From UBA7703 sp963667195 (GTDB lineage: Bacteria > Bacillota > Clostridia > Christensenellales > CAG-138), in NCBI GenBank assembly GCA_963667195.1, contig OY762962.1:1736001-1800000 (forward strand): 64,000 nucleotides of DNA. Direction: 5' to 3'. Position numbers and translations under genes: made by a program. Below, in pieces: positions 31,875 through 40,448 of the stretch (the stretch's first letter is position 1; each line of letters begins with the position of its first letter). The notes under the pieces are model-generated. The model saw only the letters and a program-made list of their open reading frames with translations. It ran no database searches and had not been told where the DNA came from.

Positions 31875-32375
31875 TTACGCCAGCGCTTGTTCCAGGATGC
31901 CAGCGAGCAGTTCCGCGCCTTCCTGCGCGCGCGCGGACATGCCGATTCCCTGCTCCGTGGTCGCGGGCTGGATGCCGACAAGGCACGTTTGGCAGTTGCA
32001 GGCGAGCTTGAGATAGCTCAACAGCATCGGCAGCGGCAGCATATGCGTAGAGAACGAAAGTCCCGCCGCCCGTTCCTCCGGCAGTATCTGGATGGAACCC
32101 GTGGGCAACTCCAGAAACGCCGCATCCACCACGACCAACAGATCGGGATGAAATTCGCGGATCGTGCCGGAGAAGTTCTCCGGAGCAGGTCCGCCGGACA
32201 CGAGCAGTAGCCTGCCTGCCGCCTCGCCAACGGGCACCTTCAGGCGCTCTGAGAGCCGCTCAATGAGGTAGAGCCCCGCCGCGTCGTCGTGACAAAGCTC
32301 CGTGCCGACGCCGAGGATGCAGACGCGCTTTTCGCCCGCGAACGCCGCCGAAAAATACGACTCCAGCTCGCTCAC
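31875..32375 (-). CDS. HycI-type [NiFe]-hydrogenase maturation protease
   Basis: This 166-residue endopeptidase family member normally trims the C-terminus of a hydrogenase large subunit after nickel insertion. Motifs are the opening CILGVGTELCHDDAAG (the nickel-sensing acidic residues) and LLVVDAAFLELPTGSI. The start is a GTG at 32375 that overlaps the stop of the ferredoxin subunit by 4 bases. The encoded large subunit ends soon after its DPCYSC motif with about 44 more residues, so a cleavable tail is possible. It is the last gene of the operon. Confidence 0.85.
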   Translation of the reverse strand: MSELESYFSAAFAGEKRVCILGVGTELCHDDAAGLYLIERLSERLKVPVGEAAGRLLLVSGGPAPENFSGTIREFHPDLLVVVDAAFLELPTGSIQILPEERAAGLSFSTHMLPLPMLLSYLKLACNCQTCLVGIQPATTEQGIGMSARAQEGAELLAGILEQALA

Positions 32376-32740
32376 AGCTCGATTTCCAAACTGTCGCGGT
32401 TGAAGCTCGCGAGCAGCACGTCGCTGGAGAAACTCAACGATTTCTTCGGGCAGGTATCCACGCACTGGCAGCAGAACACGCAGCGGCCCAGATTGAGATA
32501 GGCGTGCATCTGCTTGTCTTCCTTGGTGCCGAAGTTTTTGATCGTGATCGCGCCCGTCGGGCAGTCCCGCATGCACATCACGCAGTTGATGCAGCTCGTG
32601 GGATCATACAGCAACTTTCCGCGATAGCCTTTTTGAATTCCCTCGTCGCCGAACTGATGCACCTGTGTCGCGGGCTTGCGGAAAAGGTTTTTGATTGCGA
32701 GTCCGGCGAGACCGCCGGGACGCTCCTGTTTTTTACTCAT
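32372..32740 (-). CDS. Group 4 [NiFe]-hydrogenase ferredoxin-like subunit (NuoI/EchF-like)
   Basis: This 122-residue iron-sulfur subunit has two [4Fe-4S] motifs, CINCVMCMRDCP and CVFCCQCVDTCP. In this complex it should take electrons from ferredoxin and pass them to the small subunit. The start at 32740 has AGGAGGAT upstream and overlaps the NuoH-like stop by ATGA. Thirty N-terminal residues resemble the amphipathic part that docks NuoI on the membrane arm. Confidence 0.9.
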   Translation of the reverse strand: MSKKQERPGGLAGLAIKNLFRKPATQVHQFGDEGIQKGYRGKLLYDPTSCINCVMCMRDCPTGAITIKNFGTKEDKQMHAYLNLGRCVFCCQCVDTCPKKSLSFSSDVLLASFNRDSLEIEL

Positions 32741-33675
32741 AGACCCAATCCTCCTCTGAGCAGCAGGTTGACGATCATCTGCAGCATCGCAATCGGCGTG
32801 AGGATCGACCAGAAGAACTTGAGCGTCTGGTCGATGCGGATGCGCGCCATCGTCGCGCGGAGCAGCACCATCAACAGCACGATCACGAATGTTTTCGCAA
32901 GATACAGCACAAAGTCGAGCCACGCGATGCCGGTGAAGAACGGCAGATACAGCGCAGCAAGTACGGAGGCAATCGCCGTGAGCTCCGCAATCGCGGTTCC
33001 GCGGAAAAACGCGAGGTAACGTCCGCTATATTCCACCAGCGCACCGCCAACGATCTCCGTCTCCGCTTCCGGCGCGTCAAAGGGCATGCGCTCGAGCTTG
33101 CTCTGCGAGGTCAGAAGCGACACGACGAACACGGGCAGGTTGATCAGCGTATAGAGCGGGTGCGCCGCATAAAACGCGGCAATGCCGGAGATCGACCACG
33201 TGCCAGCGAGGATTGCCGGAGAGAGGAACGCCATGAACAGCGGAACCTCGTAGGCAAACATCTGGGTCAGCGTGCGAAACGCGCCGATTGTGGAATAGAC
33301 CTCGTGGCTGTTGTAGCCCGCGAGAAAGTGGCACAGCGTCGGGATGGTCAGCAGATACAGCACCGCGACGAGATCGCCTTGATAGGCGGTGATCGCCGTG
33401 CTGCCCCATACGGGCACGCACAGGAACGCGGCGCAGACCGCGGCAAGCGAAACGGTGGGAAGCGCCGCAAACACGAGCTTTTGCGCGTTGCGCGGCACGA
33501 TGACCTTTTTGCCGATGAGCTTGAGCATGTCCGCCAGCGGCTGATACCACGGCGGGCCTTTGCGGCTCTGCATGCGGGCGTAGACCTTGCGGTCGACGAA
33601 CTCCAGCACAAACGAGTATGCGCCAAGAAACAGCAGTCCGGGGAATACGAGCACGTTGAAGATTGAGAGCAGCAT
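32737..33675 (-). CDS. Group 4 [NiFe]-hydrogenase membrane anchor (NuoH/EchB-like)
   Basis: This 312-residue protein with about eight membrane spans links the hydrogenase module to the ion-pumping arm. The NuoH signature is clear: EFVDRKVYARMQSRKGPPWY near the N-terminus and RMPFDAPEAETEIVGGALVE, followed by YSGRYLAFF. Acidic residues for proton entry near the quinone-site equivalent are retained. The start at 33675 follows AAGGGG. In complex I this subunit binds the quinone head; in hydrogenases it couples H2 chemistry to ion movement. Confidence 0.92.
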   Translation of the reverse strand: MLLSIFNVLVFPGLLFLGAYSFVLEFVDRKVYARMQSRKGPPWYQPLADMLKLIGKKVIVPRNAQKLVFAALPTVSLAAVCAAFLCVPVWGSTAITAYQGDLVAVLYLLTIPTLCHFLAGYNSHEVYSTIGAFRTLTQMFAYEVPLFMAFLSPAILAGTWSISGIAAFYAAHPLYTLINLPVFVVSLLTSQSKLERMPFDAPEAETEIVGGALVEYSGRYLAFFRGTAIAELTAIASVLAALYLPFFTGIAWLDFVLYLAKTFVIVLLMVLLRATMARIRIDQTLKFFWSILTPIAMLQMIVNLLLRGGLGL

Positions 33676-33692
33676 TCGTTGATTCCCCTTTC

Positions 33693-34910
33693 TTAAAACT
33701 CGCGAACTTTGATCGATCCGGGATCGATGCCGCGCGACTTGTATTGCTCGATGGAGAGCGCGCGAATCTGCGCCCAGTCCGTGAGCTGGTTGACGCCGTC
33801 TCCGATGAGGTGGATGGCGCGGTCGGTGCAGGAGTAGCACGGGTCGATCGCGGCAATGATGATCGGCACATCCGCCAGCTGGAACCCTTCCAGCATGTGG
33901 CTCATGCCGTGCCAGTTTGCCTCCGTTGGGGCACGAACGCGGACACGATCCGGCATATCCGTTCCTGTGGAGCGGATATAGTGGATGTCCTCTCCGCGCG
34001 GGGCTTCCACGCGGCTGAGCACCTCACCCGCGGGCAGCTTACGCGGCGCGCGAACGGAGATCGGGCCATCCGGAATCTCCGCGACCATAATGCGGATGAG
34101 GCGGATTGCCTCGAGCATCTCCTTGACGCGTACCAGCGTGCGCCCGTAGACGTCGCAGTGATCGTCCGTGATCACGTTGACCGGAATCTCTTTAAACACG
34201 CCGTAGGGCTCGACAGCGCGAACGTCGCCGCCGATACCCGCGGCTCTCGCGACGGGGCCAACCGCGCTGTATTTTCTAACGTCATCCGGCGTGAGCACGC
34301 CAATGCCCTTGAGCCGCGCAATGAGCGTGGTTTCGGTGAGCGCGAGGTCTGCGTAGTACTTGAGCTTTTCTTCCAGAAGATCGCAAACGTGGAGGATATC
34401 CTGCATCAACTCCGGCTCCAGATCGCGCCTTACACCTCCGTAGGTGTTCACACCATAGTTCACACGGTTGCCGCCGATGCGCGCTAATAGATCCAGCACC
34501 AGCTCGCGATCCCGCCAAGTGTACATAAACAGCGTGTCAAAGCCGATTTCGTGCGCCGCAACGCCGAGCCAGAGCAGGTGGCTGTGCAGGCGTTCCAGCT
34601 CGCCGACGATGCCGCGGATGTAGTGCGCCCTTCTTGGCACTTCCAACCCCGCGAGGTCTTCAAATGCCTGGCAAAAGCAGAGCGTGTGCGCATGCGAGCA
34701 GATGCCGCAGACGCGCTCGATGATATACAGCGCCTGAATATAGTTGCGGCTTTCGCAGGCTTTCTCGATGCCGCGATGGTTGTAGCCGATTTCGACGACC
34801 GCACGCTCCACCTTTTCGCCGTCCAGCGTAATCTTAAAGCTGCCCGGCTCTTTGAGGGACGGATGCTGCGGCCCGATCGGTACAACGACCTTGTTATTGC
34901 GTTCGCTCAT
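33693..34910 (-). CDS. Group 4 [NiFe]-hydrogenase large (catalytic) subunit (NuoD/EchE-like)
   Basis: This 405-residue subunit holds the NiFe site. All four nickel-ligand cysteines are present: Cys68 and Cys71 in RVCGICSHAH, Cys358 and Cys361 in DPCYSCTDR. This separates it from complex I NuoD, which lost them. Other family parts are PIGPQHPSLKEPG and YNHRGIEKACE. It forms H2 from electrons delivered by the small subunit. The start at 34910 follows GGAGGAGG and overlaps the NuoC-like stop. Maturation needs the hyp genes upstream and the protease downstream. Confidence 0.95.
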   Translation of the reverse strand: MSERNNKVVVPIGPQHPSLKEPGSFKITLDGEKVERAVVEIGYNHRGIEKACESRNYIQALYIIERVCGICSHAHTLCFCQAFEDLAGLEVPRRAHYIRGIVGELERLHSHLLWLGVAAHEIGFDTLFMYTWRDRELVLDLLARIGGNRVNYGVNTYGGVRRDLEPELMQDILHVCDLLEEKLKYYADLALTETTLIARLKGIGVLTPDDVRKYSAVGPVARAAGIGGDVRAVEPYGVFKEIPVNVITDDHCDVYGRTLVRVKEMLEAIRLIRIMVAEIPDGPISVRAPRKLPAGEVLSRVEAPRGEDIHYIRSTGTDMPDRVRVRAPTEANWHGMSHMLEGFQLADVPIIIAAIDPCYSCTDRAIHLIGDGVNQLTDWAQIRALSIEQYKSRGIDPGSIKVREF

Positions 34911-35401
34911 TTGGCATCCTCCTCCTGCGGCGGTTCGTATTTCATGGTCTGCTTGTTGAAGTAGGCCGGGTTCCACTCCTTGCGCAGCGGATATTCACCC
35001 GCGGGCCAACCGTCGGGCAGGGGATAGCTCGGCCCTTCCGGAAGTCCCGAGACCTGCACGCCGAAGAGATCCACCATCTCGCGCTCATGGAGCATCAGAG
35101 AGGGAAAGAACTCGCCCATGGAGTGTACGCGCGGTGCGCTCTTTGGCACGCGCTCGCGCAGCACGAGCAGCACGTTTTCGTCGTTGGAGAGGATGTAGGA
35201 AAGCCCAATATTCTCGCCCTCGTCCGTGCCGACGATATGCTTGCCTTTGTGGTAATCAAGCTTAGAAAACGCGTATTTCAGCGCCTCCTCAAACTCCTTT
35301 GGTTCGGCAAAGGCGGTGAAGACGCGAAGCGGACGCGTGGACGCCGCCTCCAGCGCGGGAAAGCGCTTGTTGAGCGCCAGGATGGTCTCTTCCGTGTTCA
35401 T
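34907..35401 (-). CDS. Group 4 [NiFe]-hydrogenase 30-kDa-like subunit (NuoC/EchD-like)
   Basis: This 164-residue structural subunit bridges the large and small subunits. It has the NuoC motif HEREMVDLFGVQVSGLPEGP followed by YPLPDGWPAGEYPLRK. It is not fused to the large subunit, unlike HycE. The start at 35401 overlaps the small-subunit stop by 4 bases. Confidence 0.9.
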   Translation of the reverse strand: MNTEETILALNKRFPALEAASTRPLRVFTAFAEPKEFEEALKYAFSKLDYHKGKHIVGTDEGENIGLSYILSNDENVLLVLRERVPKSAPRVHSMGEFFPSLMLHEREMVDLFGVQVSGLPEGPSYPLPDGWPAGEYPLRKEWNPAYFNKQTMKYEPPQEEDAK

Positions 35402-35847
35402 TTGCCCTTTGCCTCCTTTTGATCGAGCGTGGCAAGGAGCTTGCCTACCGCGTCGATAATCGCCTCCGGCCGCACGGCGCAGCCGGGGATATACGCGTCG
35501 ACCGGCACGACGGTATCGATGCCGCCGGTCACGCAATAGCAACTGTCGAAGATGCCGCCCGTGCAGGCGCAGGTGCCGACCGCGACCACGAACTTCGGCG
35601 TGGACATCTGGTCGTAGATCTGCTTGAGCCTGTCGCGCGTTTGCAGCGTGACAGCGCCTGTGCAGACGAGTACGTCCGCATGCTTCGGGCTGCCCTGCTG
35701 GAGAATGCCGAGGCGCTCAAGGTCGTATTGCGGCGTGAGCGCGTCTACCACCTCAATGTCGCAGCCGTTGCAGGCGCCCGCGTTGAAGTGGATGATCCAC
35801 GGGGATTTTTTCTCTCCCCATGCGATTGCTTTATCGAGTAAACCCAT
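35398..35847 (-). CDS. Group 4 [NiFe]-hydrogenase small subunit (NuoB/EchC-like)
   Basis: This 149-residue subunit carries the [4Fe-4S] cluster next to the NiFe site. The four ligands are recognisable: Cys26 and Cys29 in GACNGCDIEV, Cys93 in GTCACTGG, and Cys123 in PGCAVRPE. It has no signal peptide, in line with a cytoplasm-facing group 4 enzyme. The start at 35847 follows GAGGAAAAAGT. A 53-base gap separates it from the NuoA-like gene, the longest gap in the peripheral half of the operon. Confidence 0.94.
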   Translation of the reverse strand: MGLLDKAIAWGEKKSPWIIHFNAGACNGCDIEVVDALTPQYDLERLGILQQGSPKHADVLVCTGAVTLQTRDRLKQIYDQMSTPKFVVAVGTCACTGGIFDSCYCVTGGIDTVVPVDAYIPGCAVRPEAIIDAVGKLLATLDQKEAKGK

Positions 35848-35900
35848 ACTTTTTCCTCATTTTGTCAGTAAAAAACGGTACTTGGCGATCAATTGAACGA

Positions 35901-36233
35901 CTATTTGCGGAACAGGATCAGCATTGCCAGCGCGCCGACCACGATATAGACGACCGGCATCAGCGTGTGTCCCGCGGGCGCTGTCGCGACGATCATCACG
36001 AGCACGTGCATGATCGTGAAGAAGAACGCAAGATAGAACATGCGCCGGAAGTTCGGATTGACATATTGGCTGACCGCGTCTTCGCTCTGCCCGCAGGCAT
36101 AGGGATCAAAGGCGTGCTTGCCGGACGGGGTCTTGTCCGCCTTGCGCTTGAGATACACCGAAAGGAGCATCAAAAGCAGCAGAAACGAGACAAACAGCAC
36201 AGGGGTGGTGACAAGGAATTGTTGCGCGTTCAT
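35901..36233 (-). CDS. NuoA-like membrane subunit of the hydrogenase complex
   Basis: This 110-residue protein has three membrane spans and a polar loop after the first, containing HAFDPYACGQSED, the position and spacing of the PYECG loop of NuoA. Its second span (RRMFYLAFFFTIMHVLVMIV) and short third span also follow NuoA. ATG 36233 is preferred over the in-frame GTG at 36242 because AGGTG lies six bases before it. In complex I this loop controls access to the quinone cavity. A NuoA homologue is not part of the minimal Ech complex. Confidence 0.75.
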   Translation of the reverse strand: MNAQQFLVTTPVLFVSFLLLLMLLSVYLKRKADKTPSGKHAFDPYACGQSEDAVSQYVNPNFRRMFYLAFFFTIMHVLVMIVATAPAGHTLMPVVYIVVGALAMLILFRK

Positions 36234-36243
36234 ATTCGTCACC

Positions 36244-36549
36244 TCATCCCTTCAGGTTCTTCAGGCTGCGGATGTCCATGTTGCCGTGCTTGTGGTAGAT
36301 GCTGATGGCGATGCCGGAAAGCACCGTTGCAACCACGACTTCAAGCACGATCACGCTCACGATGAGCGACTCCGCAACGGGCATATTGCCGTTGAGCCAG
36401 CCGCCGAGTGCGAGAAACATCGACACCGCCTTGATGGCGAGCTCCAACGCGATAATGATCTTGAGCATGTGGCGCGTACGAATGAGCTCGAAGCAGCCGG
36501 TCAGGATGAGCACCACCCCGGCAATGAGCATAACGGTCGAAATTGTCAC
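36244..36549 (-). CDS. NuoK/MrpC-like membrane subunit
   Basis: This 101-residue subunit has three spans. The two membrane glutamates of NuoK are in place: IIIALELAIKAVSM in the second and VIVLEVVVATVL in the third. The tail MDIRSLKNLKG matches the NuoK C-terminus closely. The start is GTG 36549, overlapping the NuoJ-like stop as GTGA, with AAGGAGAG upstream. It forms part of the proton path between the hydrogenase and antiporter modules. Confidence 0.88.
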   Translation of the reverse strand: MTISTVMLIAGVVLILTGCFELIRTRHMLKIIIALELAIKAVSMFLALGGWLNGNMPVAESLIVSVIVLEVVVATVLSGIAISIYHKHGNMDIRSLKNLKG

Positions 36550-37028
36550 TGTTTCTCACTCTCCTTAAAGAACACCACGATGGCGGAAGCACCCGCGAGG
36601 ATGGCGATCATCTGGCCGAAGATATCCGCCTGCCGCGTTTCCCAAAACACATTGTCAAAGCTGGCGGAGCTGCCGACCGGGCCGCGCGATCCCAGCGAAA
36701 AGCCGGTGAGCAGGGCCGCGATGACGAGCACCGCTCCAATGGCGATGAGTATGATGGGCAACAGGTGCGCGCGCTTTTCCGGCGCGCTGGCCTGACGGTC
36801 TCCGTTACTCAGGCTTACCGCGCTGATGAAGATCACGGTGACGAGGCCGGAACAGACCGAAACTTCGAAAATCGCTGCGGTATGCGCGCCGAGCACGTAC
36901 ATCAGCACGCCGCAAGCCGCGCTGACCGCGGCGAGAGAGATCGCAGCGTTGATCAGGTGACGGCTCAGCACGGAGAAAAAGCCGAACAGCAGCATGGCGC
37001 CAAGGCAAACATCAATTGCAATGTTCAT
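36546..37028 (-). CDS. NuoJ-like membrane subunit
   Basis: This 160-residue protein has about five spans and the NuoJ-type central helix AIFEVSVCSGLVTVIFISAV, corresponding to the flexible pi-bulge helix of complex I. It is followed by a polar stretch and two further spans, with a short charged end (FFKESEKQ). It starts at 37028 after AAGGAGCG and lies 11 bases after the NuoN-like stop. Confidence 0.82.
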   Translation of the reverse strand: MNIAIDVCLGAMLLFGFFSVLSRHLINAAISLAAVSAACGVLMYVLGAHTAAIFEVSVCSGLVTVIFISAVSLSNGDRQASAPEKRAHLLPIILIAIGAVLVIAALLTGFSLGSRGPVGSSASFDNVFWETRQADIFGQMIAILAGASAIVVFFKESEKQ

Positions 37029-37039
37029 ATGCGCTCCTT

Positions 37040-38500
37040 TCAGACGAGGCCCGCTTGCGCGAGGTAGATGAGCACCAGCGGGAAACCAAGCCCAACGCCG
37101 ATCGTTCCGATCGTGAGCAGCAGTTCGGAAACCTTGATGCCGCCCGTGATCTCACGAATTTCATTCCAACGCTCCTTGAGCTTGCCGAAGAACACCTTTT
37201 TCTGCAAGCGCAGGAAGTATGCGCCGGAGAGAATGCTCAGTAGCAGCGCGACGGCCGCGACCCACTTGAGCCCCGCGCTCCAGAGCGCGATGAGCACCAG
37301 CAGCTTGCTCCAGAAACCCGCAAGCGGCGGAACGCCAGCAATCGAGAGCAGCGCCGCAACCGAGGAGAACGCGGTCACCGGCATCTTTGCCTGCAGGCCG
37401 CCCATCTCGTCGAGATCCAGCGTGCCGAGGCGCTTTTCCAGCGCGGCGGCGTTCGTAAAGAGCGTGGACTTCGCAAGCGAATGCGTGAGCAGGTATAAAA
37501 GCCCCGCGATGATGCCGAGGCGCGAATCCGCGGCAAAGCCGAGCAGGATATAGCCCATTTGGCTCACGGAGGAGTAGGCCGCGACGCGCTTGAAGTTCTT
37601 TTGCTGGAGCGCGAGCAGCGCGCCGACGATGATCGTAAACAAACCCAGCACCAACAGCGTCGCCTTCAGCGCGGCGTTGCCGGGGAACAGGCGCACGAGC
37701 ACGAGCAGGCTGTAAACGCCCGCAATCTTGGTCACGATGCCGGAGAGCATGATGGACACCGCGGTATCCGCGCTCTCATACGCATCGGGCAGCCAGCTGT
37801 GGAAGGGAGCAACGCCGCTCTTGATCGCATAGCCGGAGGCAAGCAGCACCAGCGCCACCCAGCTAAGCTGGGTCTTCGGGTCACTCGCGTTGGCTAAGAG
37901 CGCAGGCTTGAGCGCGGTGAAGGAGAGGTTGCCCGCCTTGATGAACAGGAGCGAGAGTCCCGTGAGGATGAAGATGGTCGCCAACGCGGAGAGCGTCATG
38001 TACTTGAATGCACCCTCCAGGTCCCGCGTGCTCTTGTACATGCCGATCATGACAAAGCTCGCGATGCCGGTGACTTCCATAAAGACATACAAGGAGAAGA
38101 GATCGCGCACGATGAGCATGCCGTTCATGCCGAGCATCATGACCATCAACAGGTTCGTAAACGAGCTGCGGTGGTCGTCGATGGTGGTAAACGCGGTCAT
38201 GGTCGAGGCAAGCGTGACCATGCCGACGCAACCGAGCAGGAAGAGCGTCACGAGATCGACGCGGAAATAGCTAAGACCCTTTGACAGATCCCAAACGAGC
38301 GAAAAGTGGAACGCGCTTTCGCCGGAGCTTGCCAGAAGGATAAAGCCGGTGATCGATGCAAGCATCTGCGCGATGGCGACGCCTGCGCCCATGCCGATGG
38401 TCGCATGTCGCATGGTTTCGCGCGGGACGAGGTTATTCACCACGAGCGCGAGCATAGGCAGCGTGAGAAAGAGCTGGGTGAGGATGGTCAATGCGCTCAT
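37040..38500 (-). CDS. NuoN/MrpD-like antiporter subunit
   Basis: This 486-residue protein is one of three antiporter-like pumps in the operon, with about 14 spans. It has the span-5 glutamate (FSLYVFMEVTGIASF), the broken-helix lysine region (SGYAIKSGVAPFHSWLPDAY) and VAAYSSVSQMGYILLG. The distal lysine region is LLTHSLAKSTLF. ATG 38500 shares bases with the stop of a 22-codon reading frame just upstream, suggesting translational coupling, since its own ribosome binding site is weak. Confidence 0.9.
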   Translation of the reverse strand: MSALTILTQLFLTLPMLALVVNNLVPRETMRHATIGMGAGVAIAQMLASITGFILLASSGESAFHFSLVWDLSKGLSYFRVDLVTLFLLGCVGMVTLASTMTAFTTIDDHRSSFTNLLMVMMLGMNGMLIVRDLFSLYVFMEVTGIASFVMIGMYKSTRDLEGAFKYMTLSALATIFILTGLSLLFIKAGNLSFTALKPALLANASDPKTQLSWVALVLLASGYAIKSGVAPFHSWLPDAYESADTAVSIMLSGIVTKIAGVYSLLVLVRLFPGNAALKATLLVLGLFTIIVGALLALQQKNFKRVAAYSSVSQMGYILLGFAADSRLGIIAGLLYLLTHSLAKSTLFTNAAALEKRLGTLDLDEMGGLQAKMPVTAFSSVAALLSIAGVPPLAGFWSKLLVLIALWSAGLKWVAAVALLLSILSGAYFLRLQKKVFFGKLKERWNEIREITGGIKVSELLLTIGTIGVGLGFPLVLIYLAQAGLV

Positions 38501-38565
38501 AACAGCACCGTCTCTTTCCCTGCCAAAATGGCAGCAAACCGGGGATTTTGATCATACAATCTCAT
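38497..38565 (-). CDS. 22-codon mini-ORF between two antiporter-subunit genes
   Basis: The frame starts at ATG 38565 with AAAGGCGG upstream, begins MRLYDQNPRF, contains ILAGKE and ends in a TGA that overlaps the NuoN-like ATG (ATGA). It starts 17 bases after the NuoL-like stop, so it fills an otherwise empty 81-base gap. It may be a small subunit, a translational coupler, or chance. It has no hydrophobic span. Confidence 0.4.
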   Translation of the reverse strand: MRLYDQNPRFAAILAGKETVLL

Positions 38566-38581
38566 ACGTTCGCCGCCTTTC

Positions 38582-40447
38582 TTACAGTAATACGATCAGG
38601 AATACGACCGCGATGCAGACAAGTCCTGCCGCCGCGAGCACCAGATAGCGCGTCAGGCTTCCGTTGACGCCGCGGTGCAACAGCGCGGAGAACCCGCGCA
38701 CAACGCCCGGTACGCCCTTGTCGTAGACCCAACAGACACCTTTTTCAATCCACATGCAGACGCGGGAAAACCCGGCGACCGCGGAAGTGAGCCAGTTGTA
38801 GGGATCGAGCTTGCCCGCCTCGGCAACCGCGTAGATCTGTTTCGGAACGGGCGCATAGTGGATGTGATCCGCGCTGTGCAGCGCATCTCCGCTCTTCTTG
38901 CGGCCATACAGGTGGTCGAGGAGAGCTACCAGCAGCGCCACGCAGGAGAGTGCGACGAGAAGCCAGCTCTTGGGCCAGCCGGAGAAAGACTCGGTGTACC
39001 CGAGCGCGGGCGTCAGCAGCAGCTTGTGTGCCACGGTGTTGAAAACACCCAGAAGCACGCACAGGAGTGCCAGCACGATGGCGGGCAGCGTCATGCCAAG
39101 AGGCGCTTCCTTGACGTGCTTCACGCCCTGCGGAAACTCCGTTTTGCCGAAGAACGCGGCACCGCCGAGCTTGAGGAACGAGATTGCCGTCATAGCGGCG
39201 CCAACGAGGGCCACGATGTAGAAGGCAACGTTGCTCTCCAGCGCGGCGTCAAACACCAGCTCCTTGGAGAAGAAGCCGTTGAGGCCGGGGAAACCGGAAA
39301 TCGCGAGTCCGAACACCACGAAGCAAGCGGCGGTGACGGGCATGAATTTGCCGAGTCCGCTGATGCGCTTGAGGTCGGTGGTACCCGTGCGCTTTTCGAG
39401 CGCGCCCGCGGTGAGGAACAGGCCGGATTTATACAGCACGTGGTTGATCATATGAAACAGCGCGCCGACGATGCCGATGGGCAGCGTACTGCCCACGCCG
39501 AGGATCATGTAGCCAACCTGGCTGATGGCGTGGTAGGACAGGAGCTTCTTCATGTCCTTTTGAATGAGCGCCATCGCAACGCCGATAAACAGCGTAACCG
39601 CACCCACGATCATCACAAACGTGCTCACGGGAGAGCCCGGCTGCACGTCGTAAATCTGGGTCACGATGCGGATGGCGAGCCCTATACCGAGAATCTTTTC
39701 CAGCGAAGCGGGAAACAGCGCGAGGAAGGGAGACTGCGCGTCCTCCGCCGCGAGCGGAATCCAGCTGTGGAACGGCACGGCACCCGCTTTGGCAAGAGCG
39801 CCCAGCAGCATCAGCACACAGCCGACTACGCCGACGCCTTCGACCGGCAGGCGGGTAATCGCGGAGATGTTGCTTTGCCCCGAGACGTGAATCGTGATGA
39901 TCACGCCCAACATGAGCATGAGGTCGGCAATACCGCTGATCCAGAGCATCTTGATCACGGCGCGCGGCTTTTGCAGGTTGCCGATCAACAGAAGCACACT
40001 CATGGAGATCAACAGCCCTTCCCAGAAGACGAGCATCACGGGCAGGTTGTCAGCGAGCAGCGCTCCGTTGACAAAGCCGACGCTCACGAAGAAGAACAGC
40101 AGGAACAGCCCGCCTTCCTTCTTGCCGCGGTAGAAGGTCACCGAATACACCGCGAGCAATAGCGCAACCACGGACGCAAACAACGGCAGAACGGTGGAAA
40201 GACCGCCGGAGACGAACCGCGCCTCAAACCCGTAGCCCGCAAACGGCAGAGAGACCGTCACCCCGCCGCCAAGATACAGCGCGAGGCAGAGAAACAAGTT
40301 GACGAGGCCAAAGAGCGCGACCGCCGCCACCTGGAAGGCGTACGCTTTCTTGAGGAGCCATACGATCAGACCTCCGAGAATCGGAAGCCCGATGAGCAGC
40401 AGCGGCAGCGTTGCCCCGCCGCCAAGCCATGCGCAGACAGAAGCCAT
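38582..40447 (-). CDS. NuoL-like antiporter subunit with C-terminal lateral-helix region
   Basis: This is the largest membrane subunit (621 residues). It has the antiporter core (VFWEGLLISMSVLLLIG, AKAGAVPFHSWIPLA, LLSYHAISQVGYMILG). It also has a NuoL-type C-terminal module after residue 520: KLDPYNWLTSAVAGF, then VNGSLTRYLVLAAAG as a last span. That module resembles the region of NuoL with the amphipathic helix running along the membrane arm. The start at 40447 follows GGAGGTGC, one base after the upstream gene. Confidence 0.9.
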   Translation of the reverse strand: MASVCAWLGGGATLPLLLIGLPILGGLIVWLLKKAYAFQVAAVALFGLVNLFLCLALYLGGGVTVSLPFAGYGFEARFVSGGLSTVLPLFASVVALLLAVYSVTFYRGKKEGGLFLLFFFVSVGFVNGALLADNLPVMLVFWEGLLISMSVLLLIGNLQKPRAVIKMLWISGIADLMLMLGVIITIHVSGQSNISAITRLPVEGVGVVGCVLMLLGALAKAGAVPFHSWIPLAAEDAQSPFLALFPASLEKILGIGLAIRIVTQIYDVQPGSPVSTFVMIVGAVTLFIGVAMALIQKDMKKLLSYHAISQVGYMILGVGSTLPIGIVGALFHMINHVLYKSGLFLTAGALEKRTGTTDLKRISGLGKFMPVTAACFVVFGLAISGFPGLNGFFSKELVFDAALESNVAFYIVALVGAAMTAISFLKLGGAAFFGKTEFPQGVKHVKEAPLGMTLPAIVLALLCVLLGVFNTVAHKLLLTPALGYTESFSGWPKSWLLVALSCVALLVALLDHLYGRKKSGDALHSADHIHYAPVPKQIYAVAEAGKLDPYNWLTSAVAGFSRVCMWIEKGVCWVYDKGVPGVVRGFSALLHRGVNGSLTRYLVLAAAGLVCIAVVFLIVLL

Positions 40448-40448
40448 A

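Noticed and set aside
33693..34910. Annotating the large subunit as complex I NuoD (NADH dehydrogenase)
   Set aside because: Both CxxC nickel-ligand pairs are intact, hyp genes and a HycI protease accompany it, and NuoE/F/G are missing.
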